Below are positions 1 to 4,871 of a stretch of DNA of 9,731 nt, in pieces. Under the pieces are notes generated by a model, which saw nothing but the letters and a program-made list of their open reading frames with translations, did not search any database and was not told the DNA's origin. The stretch covers positions 1-9,731 of the forward strand of contig CALCVH010000117.1 in assembly GCA_937907585.1 (NCBI GenBank), read 5' to 3'. Position 1 is the stretch's first letter. The number at the start of each line of letters is the position of its first letter. This stretch comes from an uncultured Bacillota bacterium (lineage in GTDB: Bacteria; Bacillota_I; Bacilli_A; Izemoplasmatales; UBA1188). Made by a program: the position numbers and the translations under genes.

Positions 1-89
1 AAAGGACTACCAACTGTCAAATCAAACTTAATATCATTTTTTACATCAACACTTGTAATTGTTCCTACTAACATAAAGTAATTATACAT
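1..89 (-). CDS. Possible SSB/OB-fold protein, N-terminal fragment
   Basis: Leftward gene cut by the left edge of the window; only the first 29 codons are visible. The ATG is at 89-87. It is preceded by a strong GGAGGT that lies in the gap of a diverged repeat copy (92-109), 7 nt upstream, which fixes the start. The N-terminus (MYNYFMLVGTITSVDVKND) resembles the first beta strands of single-stranded DNA-binding proteins, which begin with an M-N-x-x-x-LVGxIT type pattern. That resemblance is short and the assignment is an inference. Residues ITSVDVKN are encoded by a perfect copy of the TTACA-N8-TGTAA repeat (41-58), so the repeat lies in frame in the presumed core of the domain. It is the last visible gene of the leftward operon. 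Confidence 0.45.
   Translation of the reverse strand, partial: MYNYFMLVGTITSVDVKNDIKFDLTVGSP
41..58 (-). repeat. Dispersed element TTACA-N8-TGTAA, copy inside the SSB-like gene
   Basis: Both 5-bp arms are perfect; the gap is T plus CAACACT. It is read in frame as ITSVDVK. T-runs flank the left arm on the + strand. Confidence 0.85.
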
Positions 90-91
90 TT

Positions 92-109
92 TTACATACC
101 TCCAAGTAA
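92..109 (-). repeat. Diverged element copy that carries a ribosome binding site and a stop codon
   Basis: TTACA, the standard 8-nt gap and AGTAA (one change in the right arm). On the minus strand the gap reads TGGAGGT, the Shine-Dalgarno site of the gene at 89, and the ATGTAA ends the gene at 92-448. Confidence 0.75.
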
Positions 110-448
110 TTTTACATTATATTCTTTTGCTAACCAATTATTAACTTGTTCGTATTGCTCGTGGCTACAATTCAAATCAATATCGAAAATTAAATAATCT
201 AATAGTGTATCATAAACTTCTTGAGGTGTATTCGCTACAACTTTCTTTTCTTCATAATCATAAATCATTAAGCCATTAACACACTTAACGCTATTATCAG
301 GATTAAGGTATCTTTTAGGCATTTTCTCATTAACTACAACTTGATTATCGCCATTCTCATAAACAACCCAAACATCGCCCAATTTTGAGTTATCCATCAT
401 AGTTTGTAAAGTGTTTATAGGTCTTTCTTTAACTTCAAAATCCATCAT
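92..448 (-). CDS. Hypothetical phage protein (118 aa)
   Basis: Soluble, acidic protein that I do not recognise; it has no membrane segment or signal peptide. I start it at the ATG at 448-446 (MMDFEVKERP); an ATG three bases on is equally possible. The upstream in-frame TTG at 490 is disfavoured because the only Shine-Dalgarno-like sequence (GGAAAGGA) lies downstream of it, in the gap of the repeat at 456-473. The 12-13 nt between that sequence and the ATG is rather long. The C-terminus (LGGM-stop) is encoded by the diverged repeat copy at 92-109, whose ATGTAA supplies the stop codon. It sits between the DUF3846-like gene and the SSB-like gene in the leftward operon. Confidence 0.7.
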   Translation of the reverse strand: MMDFEVKERPINTLQTMMDNSKLGDVWVVYENGDNQVVVNEKMPKRYLNPDNSVKCVNGLMIYDYEEKKVVANTPQEVYDTLLDYLIFDIDLNCSHEQYEQVNNWLAKEYNVKLLGGM

Positions 449-455
449 ACTTTTT

Positions 456-473
456 TTACATCCTTTCCTGTAA
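456..473 (-). repeat. Element copy with purine-rich gap before a start codon
   Basis: Perfect arms. The gap is CCTTTCC on the + strand, GGAAAGG on the minus strand, and lies where the ribosome binding site of the gene starting at 448 is expected. Confidence 0.85.
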
Positions 474-476
474 TTT

Positions 477-866
477 TTATAGATTCGCAACTAATACAGT
501 TTTCTTATCGGCTAATCCAACTGTTCTAACTGTTGCTAAAATCTTTTCACATTCTTCATCAGTAAGACTTATTGTTTCGCCTTCTTCATCGTGTTTGCAT
601 ATAAACACACTACCAACTATTACTTCAACAACATCTTCGCCCTGCATTGTAATAATGCTAGGTTGATTATTATCTTTAAATAGTCCTTCATCATCGCAAT
701 AAATATCAGCGTTGATTCCATTAAAGTTCCTGTTTTGAATATCAAATGTATCGCAGTCTAATAATGTATAGAAATCTTGATAATTATTACATTCAAAATT
801 GTAAATCTTTGGTTCAGTTCCTTTCTCGTTTGGTGTGATTAAAATACCTTTAATAATGTTTGCCAT
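477..866 (-). CDS. DUF3846-like protein
   Basis: A 129-residue protein whose plan matches DUF3846, a small domain common in phages and mobile elements and of unknown biochemical role. It has an N-terminal strand ending in 'ITPNEKG', a central 'IYCDDEGLFKDNNQPS', then 'VVEVIVGSVFIC' and a terminal 'SLTDEE'. In DUF3846 proteins the equivalents are an early beta strand, a (N/D)EEG-L-lxxNxP motif, an I-xGxxxi strand and an acidic SLT-type end. The start ATG (866-864) has AGGAGGAA about 8 nt upstream. Residues YNFECNN near position 25 are encoded by a repeat copy (787-804) read in the NYxxxCKN frame. The stop lies just before the repeat at 456-473. The family call is from memory of the pattern. 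Confidence 0.75.
   Translation of the reverse strand: MANIIKGILITPNEKGTEPKIYNFECNNYQDFYTLLDCDTFDIQNRNFNGINADIYCDDEGLFKDNNQPSIITMQGEDVVEVIVGSVFICKHDEEGETISLTDEECEKILATVRTVGLADKKTVLVANL
787..804 (-). repeat. Element copy inside the DUF3846-like gene
   Basis: Perfect arms, gap T plus TCAAAAT. The T-runs outside the arms are eroded. Read as YNFECNN, the second of the three frames used by the family. Confidence 0.8.
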
Positions 867-878
867 TGTTCTTTCCTC

Positions 879-1106
879 CTAATAATACATTACTTTAAAG
901 TCTTTAAAATTACTTATTTCATAGTGAGCGCCAATTACATCTAAATATTGTTCTATCAGTTCAATATCGCTTTCCAAATCAGCCTCGCCATTTTCCCTTA
1001 CTTCGTTCTTATATTCTATAGCCTTCTTTAGTTCCAATTCATCAGCCTTTAAAATATAATCTACTTCATTTGTGTTGCTATCTTTTAATACTATTACCTG
1101 TTCCAT
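879..1106 (-). CDS. Hypothetical small acidic phage protein (75 aa)
   Basis: Unrecognised, strongly acidic 75-residue protein (MEQVIVLKDS...) with a helical, Glu-rich middle (ELELKKAIEYKNEV) and no membrane segment. I start it at the ATG at 1106-1104 because GGAGGA lies 4-5 nt upstream; the in-frame ATG at 1118 has no such site. Its stop codon TAG is part of the TAGGAGG that serves the next gene, so the two are translationally coupled. Upstream is a pair of repeat copies (1123-1193) that separates it from the amidotransferase-like gene. Confidence 0.75.
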   Translation of the reverse strand: MEQVIVLKDSNTNEVDYILKADELELKKAIEYKNEVRENGEADLESDIELIEQYLDVIGAHYEISNFKDFKVMYY

Positions 1107-1122
1107 AATCTCCTCCAACTTT

Positions 1123-1193
1123 TTACACGGATCAATGTAATTTTTGGTGTTGTAGTGTTATCGCCTCACTATTTTTTACATTAACGTTTGTAA
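1123..1193 (-). repeat. Two element copies 53 bp apart (1123-1140, 1176-1193)
   Basis: Both have perfect arms; gap sequences are GGATCAA and TAACGTT. The first has C instead of T after the left arm. The second contains the stop codon of the amidotransferase-like gene in its gap. Confidence 0.85.
1154..1170. repeat. 17-bp companion repeat, copy 1
   Basis: AGTGTTATCGCCTCACT recurs at 5079-5095 with a single change. Both copies lie 2-5 bp to the left of a dispersed element. AGTG and CACT at the ends are inverted. Confidence 0.7.
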
Positions 1194-1822
1194 TTTTTAT
1201 AGTATGGTCTAAATGTTCTTCCGTTGATAGTGAATATATCATCATCCCATTCGTGTAGCAAATTACTATAATATAAGCCATTTACTTTGCTGAAATCTCC
1301 TATCATTTGAATATCGCCTTCGCCATTCATCATTGCAAACTTTGACTTTGCTAGATAGAATATCATTTCTTGTATTTCTTTATCATAGAAATCTTTAGGT
1401 TCTCTTATTAACTTATCAAGATACTTTGTTATAAATAATGCTGTATCACTATATTCTTTGTTTTTAAAATCAGTTGTTATTTGAATTATTCCATTGTGTG
1501 CTATACCAATATCAGCCATAGCATTTAAAATCTTCATATCAGCCAAATTATGACTTAATGCGAACGGATGAGTCATCTCTTTATTGACACCGCCTTGTGT
1601 TGCAATTCTAAAGTGCATTACAACTGCATCATCATCAGTAATATTTTCTTGCTTAATTGCACTCATAAAATCAGTCAATTTCATAAAGCCTTTTCTAATA
1701 AATACATAGCCTCGTTTTGCTATCATATACCCTGCACCATCAGGATTTTTATTCCACATCTTTCTAATAATTTCATCACTAGGCATCTTAACGCCTTTTT
1801 CTTTTACACAAATTACACACAT
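1181..1822 (-). CDS. Class II glutamine amidotransferase-like protein
   Basis: A 213-residue protein with the hallmarks of an Ntn-hydrolase class II glutamine amidotransferase domain, which frees ammonia from glutamine for transfer to an acceptor. Cys2 follows directly on Met1 and would become the N-terminal nucleophile. The rest of the pattern is visible: NPDGAGY (26-32), MHFRIATQG (69-77, with the substrate-binding Arg), THPF (84-87), AHNG (108-111, oxyanion Asn-Gly) and SDT (125-127). No synthetase domain is fused, so it should act with a separate partner. The amidoligase at 5127-6134 is the obvious candidate, since the two families are known to be neighbours in other genomes. The ATG has AGGAGGAA about 9 nt upstream. 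The C-terminus (NYKR-stop) is written by the repeat at 1176-1193. Partner and product are inferred. Confidence 0.85.
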   Translation of the reverse strand: MCVICVKEKGVKMPSDEIIRKMWNKNPDGAGYMIAKRGYVFIRKGFMKLTDFMSAIKQENITDDDAVVMHFRIATQGGVNKEMTHPFALSHNLADMKILNAMADIGIAHNGIIQITTDFKNKEYSDTALFITKYLDKLIREPKDFYDKEIQEMIFYLAKSKFAMMNGEGDIQMIGDFSKVNGLYYSNLLHEWDDDIFTINGRTFRPYYKNYKR

Positions 1823-1837
1823 AATCTTTCGTTCCTC

Positions 1838-2014
1838 CTAATTTTTACATTTGTTCTTGTAATTTTTTTCAACCATTTCTTCCACTTCATCAATATAAAC
1901 TAACTCGTGTCCGTTAGGATATAATTCATCTAAAGCCTTTTTTACGGTTTTAGTAGTTTTAATATTGTTTTTTTCTAAATGTTCTAATGCTTCACTATAA
2001 CTTAATCGGCTCAT
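1838..2014 (-). CDS. Hypothetical small phage protein (58 aa)
   Basis: A short gene (MSRLSYSEALEHLEK..., 58 residues) of no recognised family, charged and mostly helical. It is supported by GGAGGT 8 nt before the ATG, by near-contact with the gene upstream (whose stop is at 2016-2018), and by a stop TAG that forms part of the TAGGAGG of the following amidotransferase gene. The last nine residues, including NYKNKCKN, are encoded by the repeat at 1845-1862. An earlier stretch (KTTKTVKK, around 1942-1959) looks like a decayed copy read in the ITxxDVK frame. The tight packing makes it a real gene rather than a chance frame. Confidence 0.72.
   Translation of the reverse strand: MSRLSYSEALEHLEKNNIKTTKTVKKALDELYPNGHELVYIDEVEEMVEKNYKNKCKN
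1845..1862 (-). repeat. Element copy encoding the C-terminus of the 58-residue gene
   Basis: Perfect arms, gap TTGTTCT, full T-runs on both sides. Read as NYKNKCKN-stop. Confidence 0.85.
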
Positions 2015-2015
2015 A

Positions 2016-2516
2016 TTACTTTACCTCCAATTTCTTTATTTGTTGTGATATATAGCCAATTGCTTGAATATAGCCTTTGTTATAACAAACATCTTCTTCT
2101 TGCAATTCACCACTTGTTATTTCTTTTTCCATATCCTTTTGTAATTTTTTCAAATCATCTAATAGTTCATCTTTAGTTTTTACATCAGCTGTTGTAATTT
2201 TTTCTTGTTCTTCAGGTTCATCATCATAATCATCATCGCCATACATTGTATAATATCCGCCAATTGTAATATCCCAATAGCCTTGCTCATAATAATAATC
2301 ATATTCATTTTCATTTACATCTAATACCTGTAATCCGAAATGTTCATATAGCAAATCGCTAATTTCGTTATAAGCATCCTTTGTTATTTCAACACTAAAT
2401 GTGTGTTCTACATCATCAATATCAACTTTCCAATTGCCACTTTGTGAGTGGTTGCAAGCCTCAACAAATATATATGTTGCCATTCTTACTAAATCAATTT
2501 TTCTAATATCAGTCAT
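2016..2516 (-). CDS. Hypothetical acidic phage protein (166 aa)
   Basis: Unrecognised soluble protein. It has three visible parts: an N-terminal region to about residue 90 that is probably folded and rich in aromatics; a very acidic low-complexity linker (DDDYDDEPEEQE, about 94-105); and a C-terminal amphipathic, coiled-coil-like helix with a Lys/Glu/Leu pattern (KDELLDDLKKLQKDMEKEI). The junction of linker and helix (KITTADVKT) is encoded by the repeat copy at 2180-2197, and a diverged copy 53 bp away (2127-2144) encodes LQKDMEK in the helix. The start ATG at 2516-2514 uses TAGGAG, which lies in a mutated repeat copy (2522-2539). It is nearly contiguous with the 58-residue gene downstream. 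Confidence 0.75.
   Translation of the reverse strand: MTDIRKIDLVRMATYIFVEACNHSQSGNWKVDIDDVEHTFSVEITKDAYNEISDLLYEHFGLQVLDVNENEYDYYYEQGYWDITIGGYYTMYGDDDYDDEPEEQEKITTADVKTKDELLDDLKKLQKDMEKEITSGELQEEDVCYNKGYIQAIGYISQQIKKLEVK
2127..2197 (-). repeat. Two element copies 53 bp apart inside a gene (2127-2144 diverged, 2180-2197 perfect)
   Basis: The left copy has TTCCA for TTACA but keeps the exact gap length and the TGTAATTTTT arm; it encodes LQKDMEK. The right copy is perfect, gap CAGCTGT, and encodes ITTADVK. Confidence 0.8.
2315..2333 (-). repeat. Variant element with 9-nt gap
   Basis: TTACA and TGTAA arms with one extra base in the gap and weak flanks, inside the gene at 2016-2516 (LQVLDVN). 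Possibly a diverged copy, possibly chance. Confidence 0.4.
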
Positions 2517-2521
2517 AATTT

Positions 2522-2647
2522 TTACGCTCCTATTTGTAATTTTTTATTTTTATCAACCTGGCTAGTGGCTTACTTTTTACATCAAACTATGTAATTTTTC
2601 AGCCACCAAACCATTTACCAAACTAATTTTTACATCAATACTTGTAA
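2522..2647 (-). repeat. Three element copies 55 and 53 bp apart (2522-2539, 2577-2594, 2630-2647)
   Basis: The first has TTACGC in place of TTACAT, which on the minus strand creates the TAGGAG ribosome binding site of the gene starting at 2516. The second is perfect and is enclosed by a further inverted repeat, GTGGCT (2565-2570) and AGCCAC (2601-2606). The third is perfect and supplies the last codons and stop of the gene at 2630-2956. Confidence 0.8.
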
Positions 2648-2956
2648 ATCTTCTTCTTTAATAAAGCCGTTCTCAACTAAATATTTTTCATATTCAACGC
2701 TATCAGCCAAACACCTTTTAAGATAGTTCTTAAAGTTATCTAGTTTTGTCAATTGTGGATTGTATAATACTCTATTAAAACAGTTTTTATACCCTTTACT
2801 ACTAATTATTAAGCCTACGTGTCTTAAACCCTTTAAATCATCAATTTCGCAGGGTTCTAAACAACCTTCAGTAAGTATAATATACTTAACGCCTTCTTTT
2901 ATTAATTTGTAATCCTTTGGAGTTTCACTCCATAATTTGCTAGTTATCTTTGTCAT
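2630..2956 (-). CDS. Hypothetical phage protein (108 aa)
   Basis: Unrecognised protein of 108 residues (MTKITSKLWSETPKDYKL...) with three cysteines, no membrane segment and mixed alpha/beta composition. The start at 2956-2954 is chosen because AAGGAG lies 6 nt upstream; the longer frame from 2983 has no such site and overlaps the preceding gene. The C-terminal residues LQVLM and the TAA stop are all written by a perfect repeat copy (2630-2647), read in the frame where its ATGTAA gives Met-stop. Downstream, before the next gene, lie two more copies. Confidence 0.72.
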   Translation of the reverse strand: MTKITSKLWSETPKDYKLIKEGVKYIILTEGCLEPCEIDDLKGLRHVGLIISSKGYKNCFNRVLYNPQLTKLDNFKNYLKRCLADSVEYEKYLVENGFIKEEDLQVLM

Positions 2957-2970
2957 ATTATTCTCCTTTT

Positions 2971-3564
2971 TTAAGCATACCAAGATTCATATCTTTCGCC
3001 ACCCTTATAGAGTGTTAGTGTATGGTGATGCCAACCTTTAACTGCAATTGCCTTGCCATTTTCATCTTTATAAAAGTCGCTAACTTGTTTTACTGCACCT
3101 TTTTCATTATCATCAATCCAAATGCTTGATGGTATTATCTCATATTCAGTAGTTGAATATTTATTATATTCAGCCATATCGCCATTTGCTCGGCTATCAA
3201 TAACCTTTGGATATACTTCTTTAATTCTTACGCTTTTTTTACCTATTAATTCAGTAATTATAAAGAATGAGTAGTGAGTTTCATCATATCCGAACATCAG
3301 TTCAAGAATGTCGCCAACCTTCAAGCCGTGTTCTCTAATAACTTCTTTTTTTACATTGCTAGTTGTAATTTCTACTTGTTCGCCATTAAGTAGTTTTTCA
3401 ACATCTTCAGGTTTTACCTTAAAACTGCTCCAAGATTCAGTTTTACCAAACCATCTAAAGCCATTTGATTTCAGTAAGTCAATTACTTGCTTACTAGGGC
3501 GTTCATTAAAATGAATATCAGTTGCACCCCATTGATTAGTTCTTACTTCGTAATTTTGTGTCAT
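2971..3564 (-). CDS. Hypothetical two-part phage protein, first gene after the strong promoter
   Basis: A 197-residue protein; the start ATG (3564-3562) has AGGAGG 9 nt upstream. The first about 60 residues form a compact Trp-rich module (GFRWFGKTESWSSFKV) of a kind seen in other phage and plasmid proteins, whose name I cannot give with confidence. A perfect repeat copy (3351-3368) encodes ITTSNVKK at the junction to a second domain. That domain begins HGLKVGDILELMFGY and is beta-rich, ending in a Trp/Tyr/His-rich tail (GWHHHTLTLYKGG). It is the first gene downstream of the operator-controlled promoter at 3596-3623, so it is probably strongly expressed early or on induction. Function unknown. 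Confidence 0.75.
   Translation of the reverse strand: MTQNYEVRTNQWGATDIHFNERPSKQVIDLLKSNGFRWFGKTESWSSFKVKPEDVEKLLNGEQVEITTSNVKKEVIREHGLKVGDILELMFGYDETHYSFFIITELIGKKSVRIKEVYPKVIDSRANGDMAEYNKYSTTEYEIIPSSIWIDDNEKGAVKQVSDFYKDENGKAIAVKGWHHHTLTLYKGGERYESWYA
3351..3368 (-). repeat. Element copy at a domain junction
   Basis: Perfect arms, gap TGCTAGT; encodes ITTSNVK between the two parts of the gene at 2971-3564. Confidence 0.85.
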
Positions 3565-3595
3565 TGTTCTTTGCCTCCTATTCAATTACACTTCT

Positions 3596-3623
3596 ATTAT
3601 ACGATATATCGTGTATATGTCAA
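3596..3623 (-). promoter_or_regulatory. Strong leftward sigma-70 type promoter with operator in the spacer
   Basis: Read on the minus strand this is TTGACA (3623-3618), a 16-bp spacer, and TATAAT (3601-3596), both hexamers perfect matches to the sigma-70/sigma-A consensus. The spacer contains the perfect 12-bp palindrome ACGATATATCGT (3601-3612), the typical place for a repressor to block RNA polymerase. Transcription would begin about 3589, giving a short leader before the AGGAGG of the gene at 3564. A weaker possible promoter (TTAATA-N18-TATAAA) overlaps the upstream operator copy at 3633-3651. Confidence 0.8.
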
Positions 3624-3651
3624 GATATTTTTTATACGCTCTATCGTGTAT
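3598..3651. promoter_or_regulatory. Pair of operator-like repeats, 35 bp apart
   Basis: Two 19-bp direct copies, 3598-3616 and 3633-3651, share TATACG-N5-TCGTGTAT and differ at only three central positions. The first contains a perfect palindrome and lies between the promoter boxes; the second lies upstream of the -35 box. They are probably binding sites for one repressor, which is not identified in this window. Confidence 0.65.
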
Positions 3652-3669
3652 TTTTATTAAGGTATCGCA

Positions 3670-3708
3670 CCTACTTACGTATATGCCTATGCCTACTTAC
3701 GTATATGC
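3670..3708. repeat. Two 17-bp direct repeats with 22-bp period
   Basis: CCTACTTACGTATATGC occurs exactly at 3670-3686 and 3692-3708. The 22-bp period is close to two helical turns and each copy holds the palindrome TACGTA. Their place just upstream of the operator pair suggests a further regulator-binding site, though no protein can be named. Confidence 0.7.
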
Positions 3709-3713
3709 TGCCT

Positions 3714-3769
3714 GTTGCACGCCTGCAACTGCCTAGCTCGACTGTTCCAGCGGCTGCGTTGATCCGCAG
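3714..3769. other. GC-rich segment with two small hairpins
   Basis: GTTGCA (3714-3719) pairs with TGCAAC (3724-3729) around a 4-nt loop, and CTGCG (3754-3758) pairs with CGCAG (3765-3769) around a 6-nt loop. The stretch is markedly more GC-rich than its surroundings. Neither hairpin is followed by a T-run on either strand, so they are not standard terminators, and I found no tRNA-like pattern. It may be a structured leader, a regulatory RNA or part of an origin; this is unresolved. Confidence 0.45.
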
Positions 3770-3789
3770 GATTCTAATGATTCCGCCTC

Positions 3790-3812
3790 TTATATATACT
3801 TTGTATATATAT
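3790..3812. repeat. AT-only palindrome, copy 1
   Basis: TATATATAC (3791-3799) and GTATATATA (3803-3811) form a perfect 9-bp inverted repeat around TTT. Nearly the same 23 bp recurs at 6346-6368 (21 of 23 identical). It may be a protein-binding or unwinding element. Confidence 0.7.
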
Positions 3813-3818
3813 CTTATG

Positions 3819-3836
3819 CTGTAAACCCTGTAAACC
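3819..3836. repeat. Tandem 9-bp repeat
   Basis: CTGTAAACC occurs twice in direct succession, immediately before the four-copy repeat array. The TGTAA core equals one arm of the dispersed element, so these may be half-sites. Confidence 0.6.
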
Positions 3837-3845
3837 AACTATTTT

Positions 3846-4024
3846 TTACATTAATACTTGTAATTTTTGTCAATTTTCAGCCTTATCTTTGCTAGTTTTT
3901 ACATAAACCAATGTAATTTTTACTAGGTTATTCATCCGACTTTTAGCAATTTTTACATCGGTCTATGTAATTATTCAGTATCAACTAGCATCAGCATTAG
4001 CAATTTTTACATTAAATCTTGTAA
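3846..4024 (-). repeat. Four-copy intergenic array of the element, 53-54 bp period
   Basis: Perfect copies at 3846-3863, 3899-3916, 3953-3970 and 4007-4024, gaps TAATACT, AAACCAA, CGGTCTA and TAAATCT. Start-to-start distances are 53, 54 and 54 bp. The stretches between copies are unrelated in sequence and do not code. Confidence 0.88.
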
Positions 4025-4027
4025 TTT

Positions 4028-4282
4028 TTATAGATACATACTATGTAATTTTTGTTTCAAGACTGCTTTTATTAAAGTCCTATCTATGCCCATTTCTTCA
4101 GTTTCAAATGGTTTTGATATATCAACACAATATGATAAATATTTTTCATTTGTAATAACTTCATAAGCCGTGTTCGGTTTACGCCCTACTATTGATTCAT
4201 ATACATCAGCAACGCCATTATTTCGGTCATTTACTAATAACATTTTCAAATACATTTTTGCTTCAAAATTATTCTTTAGCAT
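4028..4282 (-). CDS. Hypothetical small phage protein (84 aa)
   Basis: Unrecognised 84-residue protein (MLKNNFEAKMYLKMLL...) with a helical N-terminus and no membrane segment. AGGAGG lies 8 nt before the ATG at 4282-4280 and overlaps the TAG stop of the preceding gene (TAGGAGG), so translation is coupled. Its C-terminus (KLHSMYL-stop) overlaps a diverged half of the dispersed element (TGTAATTTTT at 4044-4053) and ends just before the perfect copy at 4007-4024. It is the last gene before the regulatory region, so it may end the upstream leftward block. Confidence 0.72.
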   Translation of the reverse strand: MLKNNFEAKMYLKMLLVNDRNNGVADVYESIVGRKPNTAYEVITNEKYLSYCVDISKPFETEEMGIDRTLIKAVLKQKLHSMYL

Positions 4283-4294
4283 TTTTAAATCCTC

Positions 4295-4855
4295 CTACTT
4301 TTTACATTCTTCTTTGTAATAAATCATCATAGTTATTCTTACATTGTTCTTTGTGTATCTTCTTACAACTTCAATTGTTCCATTGTTTAATCTATTAGGC
4401 TTGCAATCTTTTCTTTCATAGCCTTCTTCGTGGTATATGCTATCCCAATAATATACATCTTGTTCATCATCAGTTCGCTTTGATAATAGTGTTATATCAT
4501 CAACCTTCAAGAATATGTTTGCATATATAAACTTATTTTCCTTAACAACTTTGATTTCTACATCTTCAAATTGCTTTCTATCTTGCATTACATCATCAGC
4601 CACTGCCATTAAATAATCATTATTATTTAAGATTATTTCAAGGTTTTCAGGTGTGTCCTGTAATGATTCAAAATCATCAAATGTGCCATTATCAATTGCC
4701 TTATTTTTACAATATTCATTGTAATTTTCGAAAACTGCATTATTGCTATCGCCCACATAAATACTTCTAATTATACTTTTTACATCATCAGGTGTAATTT
4801 TTTGATTTCTTACTTCATCAATTGTTGTTCTTGCTGTTCTAATTTCTTTTCTCAT
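4295..4855 (-). CDS. Hypothetical phage protein carrying several repeat-derived segments (186 aa)
   Basis: Unrecognised protein of 186 residues. It is remarkable for how much of it is written by the dispersed element: KITPDDVKS (repeat 4780-4797), ENYNEYCKN (4707-4724), a diverged segment TKNNVR (4339-4356), and the C-terminal YKEECKK (4302-4319). The two N-terminal copies lie in different reading frames, which argues that the DNA element rather than the peptide is conserved. The second half is beta-rich (EIKVVKENKFIYANIFLKV...) and probably forms the folded domain. The start at 4855-4853 has TAGGAG 6 nt upstream. It follows the five-copy array that separates it from the amidoligase. Confidence 0.75.
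   Translation of the reverse strand: MRKEIRTARTTIDEVRNQKITPDDVKSIIRSIYVGDSNNAVFENYNEYCKNKAIDNGTFDDFESLQDTPENLEIILNNNDYLMAVADDVMQDRKQFEDVEIKVVKENKFIYANIFLKVDDITLLSKRTDDEQDVYYWDSIYHEEGYERKDCKPNRLNNGTIEVVRRYTKNNVRITMMIYYKEECKK
4302..4356 (-). repeat. Perfect and diverged element copies, 37 bp apart
   Basis: 4302-4319 is perfect (gap TCTTCTT) and encodes the C-terminal YKEECKK. 4339-4356 has the right gap length but TGTGT in the right arm. Confidence 0.7.
4707..4797 (-). repeat. Two perfect element copies inside one gene, 73 bp apart, in different frames
   Basis: 4707-4724 (gap begins with A, then TATTCAT) is read as NYNEYCKN; 4780-4797 (gap CATCAGG) is read as ITPDDVK. Confidence 0.85.
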
Positions 4856-4871
4856 ATTAAACTCCTAATTT

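Larger units (their letters stand above)
3586..4027. other. Regulatory intergenic region without genes
   Basis: No credible coding frame on either strand; the rightward frame through 3558-3824 has no ribosome binding site and crosses the promoter. From right to left it holds the four-copy array of the dispersed element (3846-4024), a tandem 9-bp repeat, an AT palindrome, a GC-rich hairpin segment, a pair of 17-bp direct repeats, two operator copies and the strong leftward promoter. It separates two leftward gene blocks. Confidence 0.7.

Noticed and set aside
1568..1903. Rightward frame opposite the amidotransferase-like gene
   Set aside because: Antisense shadow of a gene with clear family motifs; composition (His, Phe, Ile, Asn rich) is that of reversed AT-rich coding DNA.
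3700..3790. tRNA gene in the GC-rich segment
   Set aside because: No TTCGANTC T-arm, no acceptor stem and no plausible anticodon arm on either strand.
3558..3824. Rightward 88-residue frame across the promoter region
   Set aside because: No ribosome binding site, odd hydrophobic composition, overlaps the leftward gene start and all regulatory sites.
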